Assembly: GCF_028416575.1 (NCBI RefSeq)
Contig: NZ_JAMQKB010000005.1
Span: 62,001 to 126,000 of the forward strand
From: Terrihalobacillus insolitus
GTDB lineage: Bacteria; Bacillota; Bacilli; Bacillales; Amphibacillaceae
DNA: 64,000 nt
Direction: 5' to 3'
Shown here: piece after piece, positions 8,168 through 15,821 of the stretch
Layout: every line of letters begins with the position of its first letter
Numbering within the stretch: position 1 is the first letter of the stretch
Translations under genes and position numbers: made by a program
The notes under the pieces: model-generated
The model's input: the letters and a program-made list of their open reading frames with translations, nothing else
Told to the model about the DNA's origin: nothing
Database searches by the model: none

Positions 8168-9136
8168 ATGAATAATAATGTAGAACAAACAAATATTTTT
8201 TCACTATTCGGGATTGAGGACGAGTACGCCGAAAAGAAAAAGCGCGAGGAACAGGAACGATTAGAAAAGCAAGCAGAAGCAGCCAAGCAAGCGGAAGAAT
8301 TGAAAAAGAAATCTGGTTCTTCCTCGTCAACTAAAAGTAGCTCAGCTGGTGATACGTTTGAAATAAATGATCAGACTACTATTTACTTCTACACCGAAGT
8401 TATTTCGGTAACGGATTACTTCACTCTAGAAGAATTGACAAACGGATTGGCTAAGAAAAATAAGGAAACTGGAGAAAAGGAATTTAGAAAAATTAAGGAG
8501 AACGACCTTAAAAATCGCTTGAAAAAGGATTATCCAGTATTGGAAACAGGAGCACAACTTGTTTACATCAAGAAAAAGAATGTTGTTTCTGTTATCCTTC
8601 AAGCAAAGAAGAAAGGTCTTTCTGTAAATGATGAAAGTAAAGAGTCCCATACGGGCCCTTTACTTTCTTTTCATAAGATTCCTTTTAATATTCTCCGTGA
8701 GTTTATATCTATCTCTAAATATTATTCTGATGAATATAGCACAGAATTTCATGCAGATATTTATTTTGACCTGGATACTCAAGAGTTTTTCATGGATATA
8801 CCTAAACAGACGGTACATCATCTTTGGGTAGAAGTTACGGAAGATCCAATAGATACTGCTTTAAAAACATTGGAAAAAAGATGTGTGAAATGTATGGAAA
8901 TACACTCTCACCATCAAATGAGTCCATCTCCGTCTCTCCAGGATGATGAAAGTGAAAGAGCCCCTATTTTGTATGCAATAGTGGGTAGACTTGATAAGTT
9001 TTTTCCAGAAATCACGGTGAGGACCTTTAATATAGAAAGTGGTTTGCATATCAAATTAAACCCTTGGTCTATATTTGAGAATCCGTTTTCTATAATGGAT
9101 ACTCAACATGACCTTCACGTTGTGGAGGTTGTGTGA
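8168..9136 (+). CDS. Ubiquitin-like domain fused to JAB/MPN peptidase (PRTRC C + A type)
   Basis: Residues 1-60 are a charged coiled segment and a serine-rich linker. Residues about 62-155 resemble the ubiquitin-like PRTRC-C family: a beta hairpin, then the hallmark DYPVLETGAQLVYIKKK and a terminal KKKG. Residues 160-322 carry the JAB metallopeptidase motif E-I-H-S-H-H followed by S-x-x-D-D (about 243-258), then YAIVGRLDKFFPEITVR, close to PRTRC-A proteins. A JAB enzyme would cut bonds at a ubiquitin-like C-terminus. Here both parts appear to be in one chain, so self-processing after the KKKG segment is conceivable. RBS GAGGAGGAG precedes the ATG. The E1-like gene follows with a TGATG overlap. 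The JAB call is firm; the Ub-like call is inferred. Confidence 0.72.
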   Translation: MNNNVEQTNIFSLFGIEDEYAEKKKREEQERLEKQAEAAKQAEELKKKSGSSSSTKSSSAGDTFEINDQTTIYFYTEVISVTDYFTLEELTNGLAKKNKETGEKEFRKIKENDLKNRLKKDYPVLETGAQLVYIKKKNVVSVILQAKKKGLSVNDESKESHTGPLLSFHKIPFNILREFISISKYYSDEYSTEFHADIYFDLDTQEFFMDIPKQTVHHLWVEVTEDPIDTALKTLEKRCVKCMEIHSHHQMSPSPSLQDDESERAPILYAIVGRLDKFFPEITVRTFNIESGLHIKLNPWSIFENPFSIMDTQHDLHVVEVV

Positions 9137-9993
9137 TGAGTAATCATATAGACTTATTAAAACCGGATTTTGGGACCACGCGAAAGCAATTATACCCCTT
9201 CATTATCCAAATAGGAGTTGGCGGAACTGGTGGACCCCTGGTTCAACATATTGCGCAGATGCTCTCTATTTTTAAACAAAGGGGACATTATTTAATTGCT
9301 GATCCTGATTTAGTTGAGGCCAAAAATTTAAAAAATCAACTCTTTGTCGAAAGAGATATTGGGCAAAAGAAAGCGGATGTATTAGCTAGACGTTATCGAG
9401 CAGCTTATAATATTGGGATTAGTAGTTTCTCTGAATCTTATATTGAAGATGTATCTTCACTTAAGGGGCTGTTCAATACCGATTATCAACAAATCGGATA
9501 TTCAAGAGAAGTATTATACTTACCTGTTATTATAGGATGTGTAGATAATAACTATTCCCGTCAGATTTTTCACCAATTCTTTGAAGAGGCGGGACGTGTC
9601 TTATATATTGATGTAGGAAACGAAAGTGTTAATGTTCCTAATGATTTCCCTAACCGCCCTATGAAAGACTGGGAAGATAAAGAAAAAGAGGCATACCAAA
9701 ATAGCGGATGGAGTGGCCAAATTGTTTGTGGTTTAAAACTCAATGGAGAGACTTTACTTTCTCCTACAGGAGAAGTGTTCCCGGACATTTTGGAAGATAA
9801 GGATGAGATAGCTCCCTCTCAAATTGCTTGCTCTGAATTGGTGGCTAGTGACCCACAGCGGTTATTAACTAATCGTATGGCAGCAATGGGAGTATCTACA
9901 TACTTAAACCAGTTGTTTGAAAATGGAACCATTTCCAATCACATTACATTCTTCCACGCTAAAAAAGGTTATATGAAAAGTCAACCAGTTTAA
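9136..9993 (+). CDS. ThiF/E1-like adenylating enzyme (PRTRC ThiF type)
   Basis: A Rossmann-type E1 domain starts with QIGVGGTGGPLVQHIA (about 23-38), followed by the acidic strand and loop IADPDLVEAKNLKNQLF, where D-x-D and the N-x-x-N-Q pattern bind ATP. A second strand IIGCVDNNYSRQ follows. The segment PSQIACSELVASDPQRLLTNRMA resembles the P-S-C-S stretch of PRTRC ThiF proteins and supplies a candidate catalytic cysteine. It should adenylate the C-terminus of a ubiquitin-like protein. The ATG at 9136 overlaps the stop codon of the JAB gene and has GGAGG 7 bases upstream. A strong terminator ends the operon. Confidence 0.85.
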   Translation: MSNHIDLLKPDFGTTRKQLYPFIIQIGVGGTGGPLVQHIAQMLSIFKQRGHYLIADPDLVEAKNLKNQLFVERDIGQKKADVLARRYRAAYNIGISSFSESYIEDVSSLKGLFNTDYQQIGYSREVLYLPVIIGCVDNNYSRQIFHQFFEEAGRVLYIDVGNESVNVPNDFPNRPMKDWEDKEKEAYQNSGWSGQIVCGLKLNGETLLSPTGEVFPDILEDKDEIAPSQIACSELVASDPQRLLTNRMAAMGVSTYLNQLFENGTISNHITFFHAKKGYMKSQPV

Positions 9994-9997
9994 TAGT

Positions 9998-10035
9998 AAA
10001 AAAGAGCTTCTAATATAATTAGAGGCTCTTTTTTT
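9998..10035 (+). terminator. Intrinsic terminator of the ubiquitin-like cassette
   Basis: AAAAAGAGCTTCTA pairs with TAGAGGCTCTTTTTTT around an AT loop. Read on the other strand it can also serve the small minus-strand gene ending at 10037. Confidence 0.85.
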
Positions 10036-10036
10036 A

Positions 10037-10156
10037 CTATCCATTTAAGAAGTTGTTTAGAATGTTGAACCATCCCAATATGGACATCCATAAAGGGATA
10101 CTTAATAGTAAAGCATTTAACAACCCGACACTAAATCGTCCTTCATTGTATATCAT
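10037..10156 (-). CDS. Small single-span membrane peptide (39 aa)
   Basis: ATG at 10156 has AAGGATG 8 bases upstream and the frame runs 39 codons to TAG. After a short polar N-terminus (MIYNEGRFSV) comes a hydrophobic stretch of about 24 residues (GLLNALLLSIPLWMSILGWF) and an asparagine-rich tail. It starts 14 bases after the preceding minus-strand gene, so it is probably the last gene of the 12717-10037 operon. No known family was recognised. A pilin-like subunit, a small inhibitor or an accessory membrane peptide are all possible. Confidence 0.55.
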   Translation of the reverse strand: MIYNEGRFSVGLLNALLLSIPLWMSILGWFNILNNFLNG

Positions 10157-10169
10157 AATTATATCATCC

Positions 10170-10553
10170 TTAACCTACATCATTAATGGAATAGTCATTT
10201 GCTCCTTTAAAATATACGGCTTTATCGAACGCTTGACCAATGTAAGTATTGAAATTAGGTTTCTCTCTATACTCTTCTTCCGTATTCACAACAGCCATGT
10301 AAGGTTTGCCTTCTAAGCTATCAATTATACTCGGAATTTCTACATAGCTTTTGTAAGGTCTGAATTCAATAGATGGGTTTGTAATAAGGTTTTTATTAAT
10401 AAACTCGATATCTTTTTCAAATTCTATCAGCGTCCTATTTTCAATCACATTCATCGACAATAAGATTTTCATAACTTGAGATGTTCCAGCATTTACATTA
10501 CCTAAAAAGATTACCCTATTATTTAAGTTAATAGCTTTTAACAACTCTTCATA
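10170..10553 (-). CDS. Small protein with degenerate VirB11/TadA-like P-loop
   Basis: About 127 residues. The segment RVIFLGNVNAGTSQVMKILL followed by ENRTLIEFEKDIEF resembles the Walker A strand-loop-helix and next strand of VirB11/TadA secretion ATPases, but the lysine of G-K-S/T is replaced by threonine (AGTSQ). The rest of the ATPase is missing, so it cannot hydrolyse ATP in the usual way. A start at 10553 has AAGGCGG upstream; an in-frame ATG at 10592 overlaps the preceding gene as ATGA but has no ribosome binding site. The likeness is by eye and tentative. It may be a regulatory or scaffold relative of the pilus ATPase. Confidence 0.5.
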   Translation of the reverse strand, partial: YEELLKAINLNNRVIFLGNVNAGTSQVMKILLSMNVIENRTLIEFEKDIEFINKNLITNPSIEFRPYKSYVEIPSIIDSLEGKPYMAVVNTEEEYREKPNFNTYIGQAFDKAVYFKGANDYSINDVG

Positions 10554-10588
10554 CATGGTATTACCGCCTTCATTTATTGATCCTCTTA

Positions 10589-11452
10589 TCATTCTTGTAC
10601 TAAAATATAAAAGTCTTCCACCACTGCAAATCGAACCATAATATCGTTTCTAGGTATATCATTTTTATCCATTAAAGTCATTAACAGAAGTGCTAGTATC
10701 CTTTCCCTCTCGTGTTCATCGATTTCTTTAGTTAAATATAAGTTAAGTGCATATTGTACGTTATTTTCACCAGGAATCTTTATTAATGTTACTTCGCCAG
10801 CTTTTGAATCTTCTTTGGCCAATGAGGACCACCAGTTGAGTGACCAGATTTCGGTTTCATCTGTTTTCACCTCTGCCTGAAAGTAATGCTGGGGAGTTAA
10901 AAACATAAAGTCGTCAAAATCACCTAGTAAGCCTGGGATAGCTGTTTGAGGTTTTGGGATACCTTTATTATCTCTTTCATCTAATATTGCTTGCTTTGCC
11001 CCTAAACAAACGATATCAAAGGCTGTTTGTTTTAAAAGGGCGTGTAAATCCTCATATCTAGTTACTGCCCATAGTATCAGATTGTGCATATCTTCTGATA
11101 AAATAACTTCCTCAAAATTATTTCCAGCTGCAGATTTTATGATTCCTGGAATTTCTTCTGTAATAAATCCTTCCGGCTGAGATAACCATTCATCTGGTAA
11201 GTTAGTATTTTCATCTGCTAGAAATTCCCGTACTATGTAATATCCATTAAAAAATTGGGATTTAGCACTTTGGAATAACTTGGATTCATATACTTCTTTA
11301 TCCTCAACTTTAATAAAAACATTGAGTTTATTAGAATAATAATCATACATCACTTTAAAAAATCTATTGAACTCACCGCTATTTTGAAAATGAGAGCTTA
11401 GTTTTTTCTCGGTATAGGTAAAAAGATCTTCTTTATTTGCCGTTTCAATCAT
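10589..11452 (-). CDS. Hypothetical soluble protein
   Basis: About 287 residues, not recognised. It is acidic, without signal peptide or membrane segments, and helical in the first half (FTYTEKKLSSHFQNS onwards), with a possible beta-rich C-terminal region. The start at 11452 has AAGGAGG 9 bases upstream, better than the ATG at 11461. It begins directly after the lipoprotein stop codon and ends next to the P-loop fragment gene, so it belongs to the same minus-strand operon. Its partners suggest an envelope or secretion-linked function, which is only inference. Confidence 0.65.
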   Translation of the reverse strand: MIETANKEDLFTYTEKKLSSHFQNSGEFNRFFKVMYDYYSNKLNVFIKVEDKEVYESKLFQSAKSQFFNGYYIVREFLADENTNLPDEWLSQPEGFITEEIPGIIKSAAGNNFEEVILSEDMHNLILWAVTRYEDLHALLKQTAFDIVCLGAKQAILDERDNKGIPKPQTAIPGLLGDFDDFMFLTPQHYFQAEVKTDETEIWSLNWWSSLAKEDSKAGEVTLIKIPGENNVQYALNLYLTKEIDEHERERILALLLMTLMDKNDIPRNDIMVRFAVVEDFYILVQE

Positions 11453-11453
11453 T

Positions 11454-12116
11454 CTACTCATCCTCCTTATTTAACGTTTCTTTAATTTCAAACGGTGGTG
11501 AGGGACTATCTTCTTCGAACTTCCAGACACCATCTTCTTTTACAATAGTAGTTATATAGAATTCTTCAGTAGTATTTTTAATTATTTTTCTATAAAAATA
11601 CCCCTCTCTTTTATTTCGATTAAAGTTCACTTTAGACAATTGATAAGAATTAGGTGTTCCGTTCTGTTTATATAAAGACTGAACATTGGTAAAAACCAAT
11701 ATAGCTGAATCTTTTTCTTTAACCATTTTTTTTAACCTTGATGATGAAGCATGGCTTTTTAAAAATTCATAAAACCCGTTTGGAGTTAATTCTAAAGTTT
11801 GAAACATATATAACTGTTTTCCCGCGTATTTAGCAAATTCGTTCGCATTAGAATAAGAAGTTTTTACTTGTACGTCTTCTTCATTCTTTATCACTTCGAC
11901 TTGATCTAAATCATTATCTTGAATAACCTCGTCTAATGGACGCTCTAATTGTTTGTATAACTCTTCATTTTTTTCTTTTAATTCTTTCTCTACTTTCTGA
12001 TTCGTTTCATCGTTAGTTGAATTCATTTCTTTAGCCTTATCTACCAATTTATCACTATTGCATCCAACTAAAAGAATAATAGTTAATAACCATATGCTTA
12101 TCCCTTTCTTATACAT
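11454..12116 (-). CDS. Lipoprotein of unknown function
   Basis: About 220 residues with a clear lipoprotein signal peptide: MYKKG, a hydrophobic core, and the lipobox LLVGC-N. After the cysteine comes a charged coiled region (about 25-65, lysine/glutamate rich) and then a mixed domain of about 130 residues resembling small extracytoplasmic folds seen in Gram-positive transfer proteins, though no family was identified. The start at 12116 has AAAGGTGG upstream; an in-frame GTG at 12128 overlaps that site. It overlaps the end of the upstream gene by 8 bases, so translation is coupled. It is likely anchored on the outer face of the membrane. Confidence 0.7.
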   Translation of the reverse strand: MYKKGISIWLLTIILLVGCNSDKLVDKAKEMNSTNDETNQKVEKELKEKNEELYKQLERPLDEVIQDNDLDQVEVIKNEEDVQVKTSYSNANEFAKYAGKQLYMFQTLELTPNGFYEFLKSHASSSRLKKMVKEKDSAILVFTNVQSLYKQNGTPNSYQLSKVNFNRNKREGYFYRKIIKNTTEEFYITTIVKEDGVWKFEEDSPSPPFEIKETLNKEDE

Positions 12117-12717
12117 AACTTTTTCCACCTTTATGGAATATGGCTTCCCTTAACTTGTTTTTTTCTGCATTAGTTAAATAATTTGCGATCTCTGTACTCT
12201 CAATAGTTGAAATCTTATCCATTGTTTCTAACAATAAAACGGGTACTTCTGGTATCTTCAACTGATTCTTCCCTGGTATTACTGATAAACTAAGCATTTT
12301 TTCGATACAATACGAAAGTGTTTTTAAGAAGTCCTTATGAACAGTGGTAGATATGCCAATACCTTCTAATTTTCGGGTGCCGAAAAGATTAATACAAAGA
12401 ATTATGGCATTGAAATTTAATAAAAGGCCCAGATTTTTGCTAAAAATTTTAGTTCCCTTGATAAACCATTTGCTCACAAGACATCTTAATTCTTCATTTA
12501 AATTAATCTTAAACTGTTCTTTTCGAGGCTCCACCGATACGTATTCTTTCAGATTATTATTTCTTAAGTAATTGTACAGATACACGGACTTTTCTCTCGT
12601 AAAGGGTACATGTAATTCTGACTCTCCATTGATATCTAAAAGTTCCCCTTCACTTATCAATGAAGCAATTACTAAGTTTTTCAAAGCACTCGATTTATCT
12701 GAGAAATTCATATTCAC
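12109..12717 (-). CDS. Possible LAGLIDADG-fold protein, catalytically degenerate
   Basis: About 202 residues. The stretch VIASLISEGELLDINGESELHVPFTREKSVYLYNYL resembles the first motif and sheet of LAGLIDADG endonucleases (split here for description; positions about 16-50). A second half around residues 95-125 has the matching helix-sheet pattern but lacks the acidic catalytic residue. It might therefore be a DNA-binding relative rather than a nuclease. The GTG at 12717 has AAAGGAGG about 10 bases upstream. It leads the minus-strand operon and is preceded by a strong hairpin. The family call is tentative; a hypothetical protein is the fallback. Confidence 0.45.
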   Translation of the reverse strand: MNMNFSDKSSALKNLVIASLISEGELLDINGESELHVPFTREKSVYLYNYLRNNNLKEYVSVEPRKEQFKINLNEELRCLVSKWFIKGTKIFSKNLGLLLNFNAIILCINLFGTRKLEGIGISTTVHKDFLKTLSYCIEKMLSLSVIPGKNQLKIPEVPVLLLETMDKISTIESTEIANYLTNAEKNKLREAIFHKGGKSYV

Positions 12718-12740
12718 ATTAAATGATCCTCCTTTGCACA

Positions 12741-12788
12741 AAAAGAGCCCAAATAGACACAGTTATAGACAGTGCTATTTGGGCTCTT
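12741..12788 (-). terminator. Terminator or attenuator between recombinase gene and the lipoprotein operon
   Basis: AAGAGCCCAAATAG pairs perfectly with CTATTTGGGCTCTT over a 19-base loop, followed on the minus strand by TTTTTG and then the AAAGGAGG of the next gene. It may end the recombinase transcript or attenuate the operon. Confidence 0.75.
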
Positions 12789-12812
12789 ACCCTTAATATT
12801 AATTTATAAGGT

Positions 12813-13691
12813 TTATTCTACTATGTTTTCCGCCTCTATTTCAAGTAATTCTTTTCCTTTCCTATGTCTTTCTTGGCTTGTTTTAACAAGATTTGCTGCA
12901 CTTTCACTTTCTATTCCAAGTTTGTTACCTATTTGTTCAATGGTCATTCGTTCTTTTGTGTAAAGATAATAAGCATAAGCATGGCGAATTGAGTTTAAAG
13001 TTAGCTTTGTAGGAAAATCATAATCGTTTGAGATAACGTTTAAGTGCATGTAGATAGACATATTCTCTACAGGTACAATCGAGTCATCATGTTTCCTTGT
13101 AATGAAAAGGTAATTGGAACCATTTAATTGTGCTTCAAAATAATAAGATAAGAATTCTTCAGCTTCTATTCCCTCTAATCGTACAACATGTTTTTTAAGC
13201 ATGATTTCAATTATATTGTTTTTATCAATAACGTTCTCTTTTGGTATTTGAAATTCAGAGCTACGTAAACCTTTTATTGCTAAAATAAATATCGTTTTAC
13301 GTAAGGAATTATAGTCTGGATTATGAATTACCTGTGGAAGGATATCTAATAAATCCTCATACATTAATATGCTAGGCTTCTCTTCCCCTACTTTATATCT
13401 GGGGATTTTCACTGCTGGATCTATGGGAGCTTTACCTATTTTCCATAAGTAATCGAAAAATCCTTTTAGTATCGTCAAGTGTTTGTTAACAGTTTTAACT
13501 TCATTTCCAGATGCTAACTTCGCTTCTAAGAACCCTTTTATATCTTTAGGGGAAATTTCATAAATTTCCTTTTGTTTTCCGTAAACTGAATCGAGATAAA
13601 CAAAAAACATATCAATGGTCTTCAAGTACCCAGCAACTGTACCTTGACTTTTCCCTTGGTCCTCTAAATGTTTCGTGTATCCAAAAGGCAT
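12813..13691 (-). CDS. Tyrosine-recombinase-like protein lacking the catalytic tyrosine
   Basis: This 292-residue protein has the two-domain layout of XerC/D-type recombinases: an N-terminal SAM-like DNA-binding domain (1-95) and a catalytic-fold domain. The first arginine is present in KGLRSSEF, and SIRHAYAYYL supplies the second arginine-histidine, but the first histidine of H-x-x-R-H is asparagine. At the end, LGIESESAANLVKTS aligns with the usual LGH...Y segment with the histidine replaced by isoleucine and the tyrosine by valine. It probably binds DNA without cutting it, or acts with a partner. The ATG is preceded by AAAGGGGAGGTG at 8 bases. A role in plasmid resolution or regulation is inferred. 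Confidence 0.8.
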   Translation of the reverse strand: MPFGYTKHLEDQGKSQGTVAGYLKTIDMFFVYLDSVYGKQKEIYEISPKDIKGFLEAKLASGNEVKTVNKHLTILKGFFDYLWKIGKAPIDPAVKIPRYKVGEEKPSILMYEDLLDILPQVIHNPDYNSLRKTIFILAIKGLRSSEFQIPKENVIDKNNIIEIMLKKHVVRLEGIEAEEFLSYYFEAQLNGSNYLFITRKHDDSIVPVENMSIYMHLNVISNDYDFPTKLTLNSIRHAYAYYLYTKERMTIEQIGNKLGIESESAANLVKTSQERHRKGKELLEIEAENIVE

Positions 13692-13741
13692 AATGAAATC
13701 ACCTCCCCTTTCTGCTACTTATAATTAATATACCACCTCTC

Positions 13742-13776
13742 AGTTAGCAACATCTACTTCACACCAAAGTTAGCAA
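13742..13776. repeat. Direct repeats upstream of the recombinase-like gene
   Basis: AGTTAGCAA occurs at 13742-13750 and 13768-13776, 26 bases apart start to start, with a partial inverted copy (TTGCTA) near 13805. This suggests an operator for a DNA-binding protein, possibly the recombinase-like protein. Confidence 0.35.
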
Positions 13777-13867
13777 ATTTTTTTGTATTTTTGTCATTTT
13801 TAACTTGCTATTTTGCACTTGAAAGTTCAACCTTATCTTTCTTGGTGAACCGCGCTCATTTACTTAT

Positions 13868-13901
13868 AGGATTTTAGAGTAATCCAATACCCTAAAATCC
13901 T
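13868..13901. repeat. 10-bp perfect inverted repeat
   Basis: AGGATTTTAG at 13868-13877 and CTAAAATCCT at 13892-13901 with a 14-base spacer, in gene-free DNA about 180 bases upstream of the recombinase-like start. It could be a binding site or RNA hairpin; there is no T run. Confidence 0.4.
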
Positions 13902-13980
13902 TCACCTAAACGCTACTTGGTCACTAAGGGGTATTATATTCATTCCCCTCGTATTGTCTAGGAATTTCTCTTAAAATCTA

Positions 13981-14015
13981 AAAAAGCAAAACCCGAATTA
14001 TGGGCTTTGCTTTTT
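13981..14015 (-). terminator. Bidirectional terminator
   Basis: AAAAAGCAAAACCC pairs with GGGCTTTGCTTTTT. It lies just past the small membrane-peptide gene (14140-14033) and is T-rich on both strands. Confidence 0.8.
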
Positions 14016-14032
14016 GATCTATACACACAATT

Positions 14033-14140
14033 TTAATTTAAAAAGTTTAGCATGATGGCCGCTATTGTGACTACAACTGATAAACCAACGACAAAATTAT
14101 CAAGTACTTTCTTTGTATTTTCCTTTAGTAAATACAACAT
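14033..14140 (-). CDS. Small membrane peptide (35 aa)
   Basis: ATG at 14140 has GAGGTG about 6 bases upstream (an ATG two codons earlier overlaps that site). The 35-residue product has a basic N-terminus (LLKENTKKVLDN) and one hydrophobic span (FVVGLSVVVTIAAIMLNFL). It stands alone between tubY and the recombinase-like gene and is followed by a strong terminator. It resembles small hydrophobic toxin peptides or a pilin-like helix in general character only. No antisense RNA was identified, so a toxin role is just one option. Confidence 0.55.
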   Translation of the reverse strand: MLYLLKENTKKVLDNFVVGLSVVVTIAAIMLNFLN

Positions 14141-14207
14141 GTCCATCACCTCGATTATTAGATAAAGTCAGTATATCATAATTTCAGAATATTGCAAATA
14201 TTTATTT

Positions 14208-15203
14208 TCACTCTTGTTGGGTAGATGAATCACTTAGTAATAATTGAGATAAATGTTCGGAAGATAACTGATCAGGATTTTTCTGATAATCAATCATCTT
14301 TCTCTCTGCATCAGCTACTTTTTCTTTTTGTTGCTGCAGATTATCATTAAGAACCTCTATAGATTTCTTCTTCTCTTCTAATAATTGCTTATTCTGTTCA
14401 ATTTCCTTATTTGCTTCTTCTTCCCTCTCATTATTGGCTATCTCCACGGCTTCTTTCATGACCTTGTCCACGTCTATCTCACCAGAAGATTCCGGACCTT
14501 TAAAAAGGTTTTTTAAACTCCATTTTTGAGTACCAGTATTTTTGGCCACTGTGTTCTTTAATGAATAATCTAACATCCGGTGATATTTTCGTTCCACTTT
14601 TTCATTTTGGTGCTTTAAAGTAGCCAGTTCAATATTTTTTTCTAATGAGTCGATTTCTCTTTGAGTATTAGATATTTTTACTTCTAAATTCGTCAAGCTC
14701 GATTTTTCATCTGCAAGCTTTGCCCTTAATGTTTGTATAAACATAATCCTTTTTAATTGATCCATCTCTTGAAGCATTTGATTATTATTAGTTGATGGAG
14801 TATTGGAGTTATTGCCTTGACCATTTCTTTTATTATTACCTGTCGATACTAAAGGTGCTAAACCACAAAAATAAGCTAAATCTGACGTGGATTTATTAGC
14901 TTTTTCCACTAGCAATAAAATCATATGTAATTTAAATACGCTAATATAATCTAATCGGTAATATTTCCCGAACTTATCTGGTCCTATGTACTCCAACAGC
15001 TCTGTTCTAAAATAATTCCTTAACGTACTGTCCTTTCTTCCTATAATATCCCCTGCTTCCACTGTGCTATAAGTGGTATCTGGGTGCATACTCAAAATGC
15101 TGTCAGTGTATAGGTCATTTTCCAGTTTATTTATTTTTATTTCTCGCCTTAAAGGATCGTCCTCAAACTTTTCTTCTAATAGATCTTTCATATCGATTTC
15201 CAT
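14208..15203 (-). CDS. tubY: TubY-like MerR-type DNA-binding protein with coiled coil
   Basis: This 331-residue protein has an N-terminal MerR-like helix-turn-helix (about 40-95, TTYSTVEAGDIIGRKDSTLRN then YIGPDKFGKYYRL) and then a glutamine/asparagine linker. It ends in a long coiled coil from about 160 to 320 with heptad-like leucines. This arrangement matches TubY, the third protein described in TubZRC partition systems of a clostridial phage. It lies downstream of tubZ in the same orientation, separated by 618 bases of repeat-rich DNA. GGGGAG precedes the ATG. It probably modulates TubZ filaments or tubRZ expression. The name rests on architecture and context. Confidence 0.65.
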   Translation of the reverse strand: MEIDMKDLLEEKFEDDPLRREIKINKLENDLYTDSILSMHPDTTYSTVEAGDIIGRKDSTLRNYFRTELLEYIGPDKFGKYYRLDYISVFKLHMILLLVEKANKSTSDLAYFCGLAPLVSTGNNKRNGQGNNSNTPSTNNNQMLQEMDQLKRIMFIQTLRAKLADEKSSLTNLEVKISNTQREIDSLEKNIELATLKHQNEKVERKYHRMLDYSLKNTVAKNTGTQKWSLKNLFKGPESSGEIDVDKVMKEAVEIANNEREEEANKEIEQNKQLLEEKKKSIEVLNDNLQQQKEKVADAERKMIDYQKNPDQLSSEHLSQLLLSDSSTQQE

Positions 15204-15288
15204 TTTTTAATCACTCCCCGCTATTGCGGATATCTACAATAATTTATCTTCATATTACCTTTCAAACCCACATAAATCAAGGAATTTA

Positions 15289-15535
15289 TGTGCGCTATCA
15301 CTTCACAAACGATATATAGCTAATACGCTACGCGGACATAGTATAGCGTAACTCAAACGCAAGGGAGCGCAAGGATATATTTAATGACATTGCATTACGT
15401 TCAATTACATTCTATCGCTACACAAACGCTTTATAGCGCATTAGCTATAATTCGTTTACAGGGGTATAGCGCCTTGATGCGATGGCATTCGTTTCTTATT
15501 GCGCTTGTGATCGAAGTTGATTTTCTCATAGCGCT
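15289..15535. repeat. Repeat-rich gene-free region between tubZ and tubY, possible replication origin
   Basis: Two 35-base imperfect direct copies share CACAAACG, TATAGC and AT-GCT blocks at 15295-15329 and 15412-15446. Around them the motif TATAGCG or its complement recurs (near 15343, 15433, 15455, 15528). No reading frame is present. The 618-base gap is the longest non-coding stretch of the tub region, and TubZ plasmids are known to keep their origin nearby, so an origin or second binding-site cluster is plausible. Confidence 0.4.
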
Positions 15536-15754
15536 GTAGAATTGAATGAGATATTTAGAAGAGGCCTGGTTAAAGGTTAAAAAATAATTTGGAAACTATA
15601 GTTACTTCTTTAATTACTTGATATTACTTGGTAATCTCAATTTGCAATGCGATAATAGGGAACTAAAATGCTGCCAACTAAGGGTTATACGATATCTACA
15701 TAATTAAAATGATAACCATAACATTATTCATCTAAAAATGACTATAATTTAGGG

Positions 15755-15766
15755 GGATTATAATCC
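15755..15766. promoter_or_regulatory. 12-bp palindrome
   Basis: GGATTATAATCC is a perfect palindrome just beyond the tubZ terminator. It may be an operator in the tubY upstream region; nothing more can be shown. Confidence 0.3.
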
Positions 15767-15777
15767 ATAATAAATAA

Positions 15778-15800
15778 CCCCGCTCACTAACGGAGCGGGG
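15778..15800 (-). terminator. Terminator after tubZ
   Basis: CCCCGCTC pairs with GAGCGGGG across a 7-base loop 22 bases past the tubZ stop, followed on the minus strand by TTATTTATTATGG. Confidence 0.75.
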
Positions 15801-15821
15801 CATTCCTTATAGTTGGAATTC

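Noticed and set aside
5466..9993. CBASS or Bil anti-phage ubiquitin-like operon
   Set aside because: No cyclase, effector or BilA-type gene. The E2 and ThiF motifs match the PRTRC type better, and the context is replication/repair.
14033..14140. Type I toxin-antitoxin locus
   Set aside because: The peptide has a suitable size and span, but no convergent antisense promoter or known toxin sequence pattern was seen.
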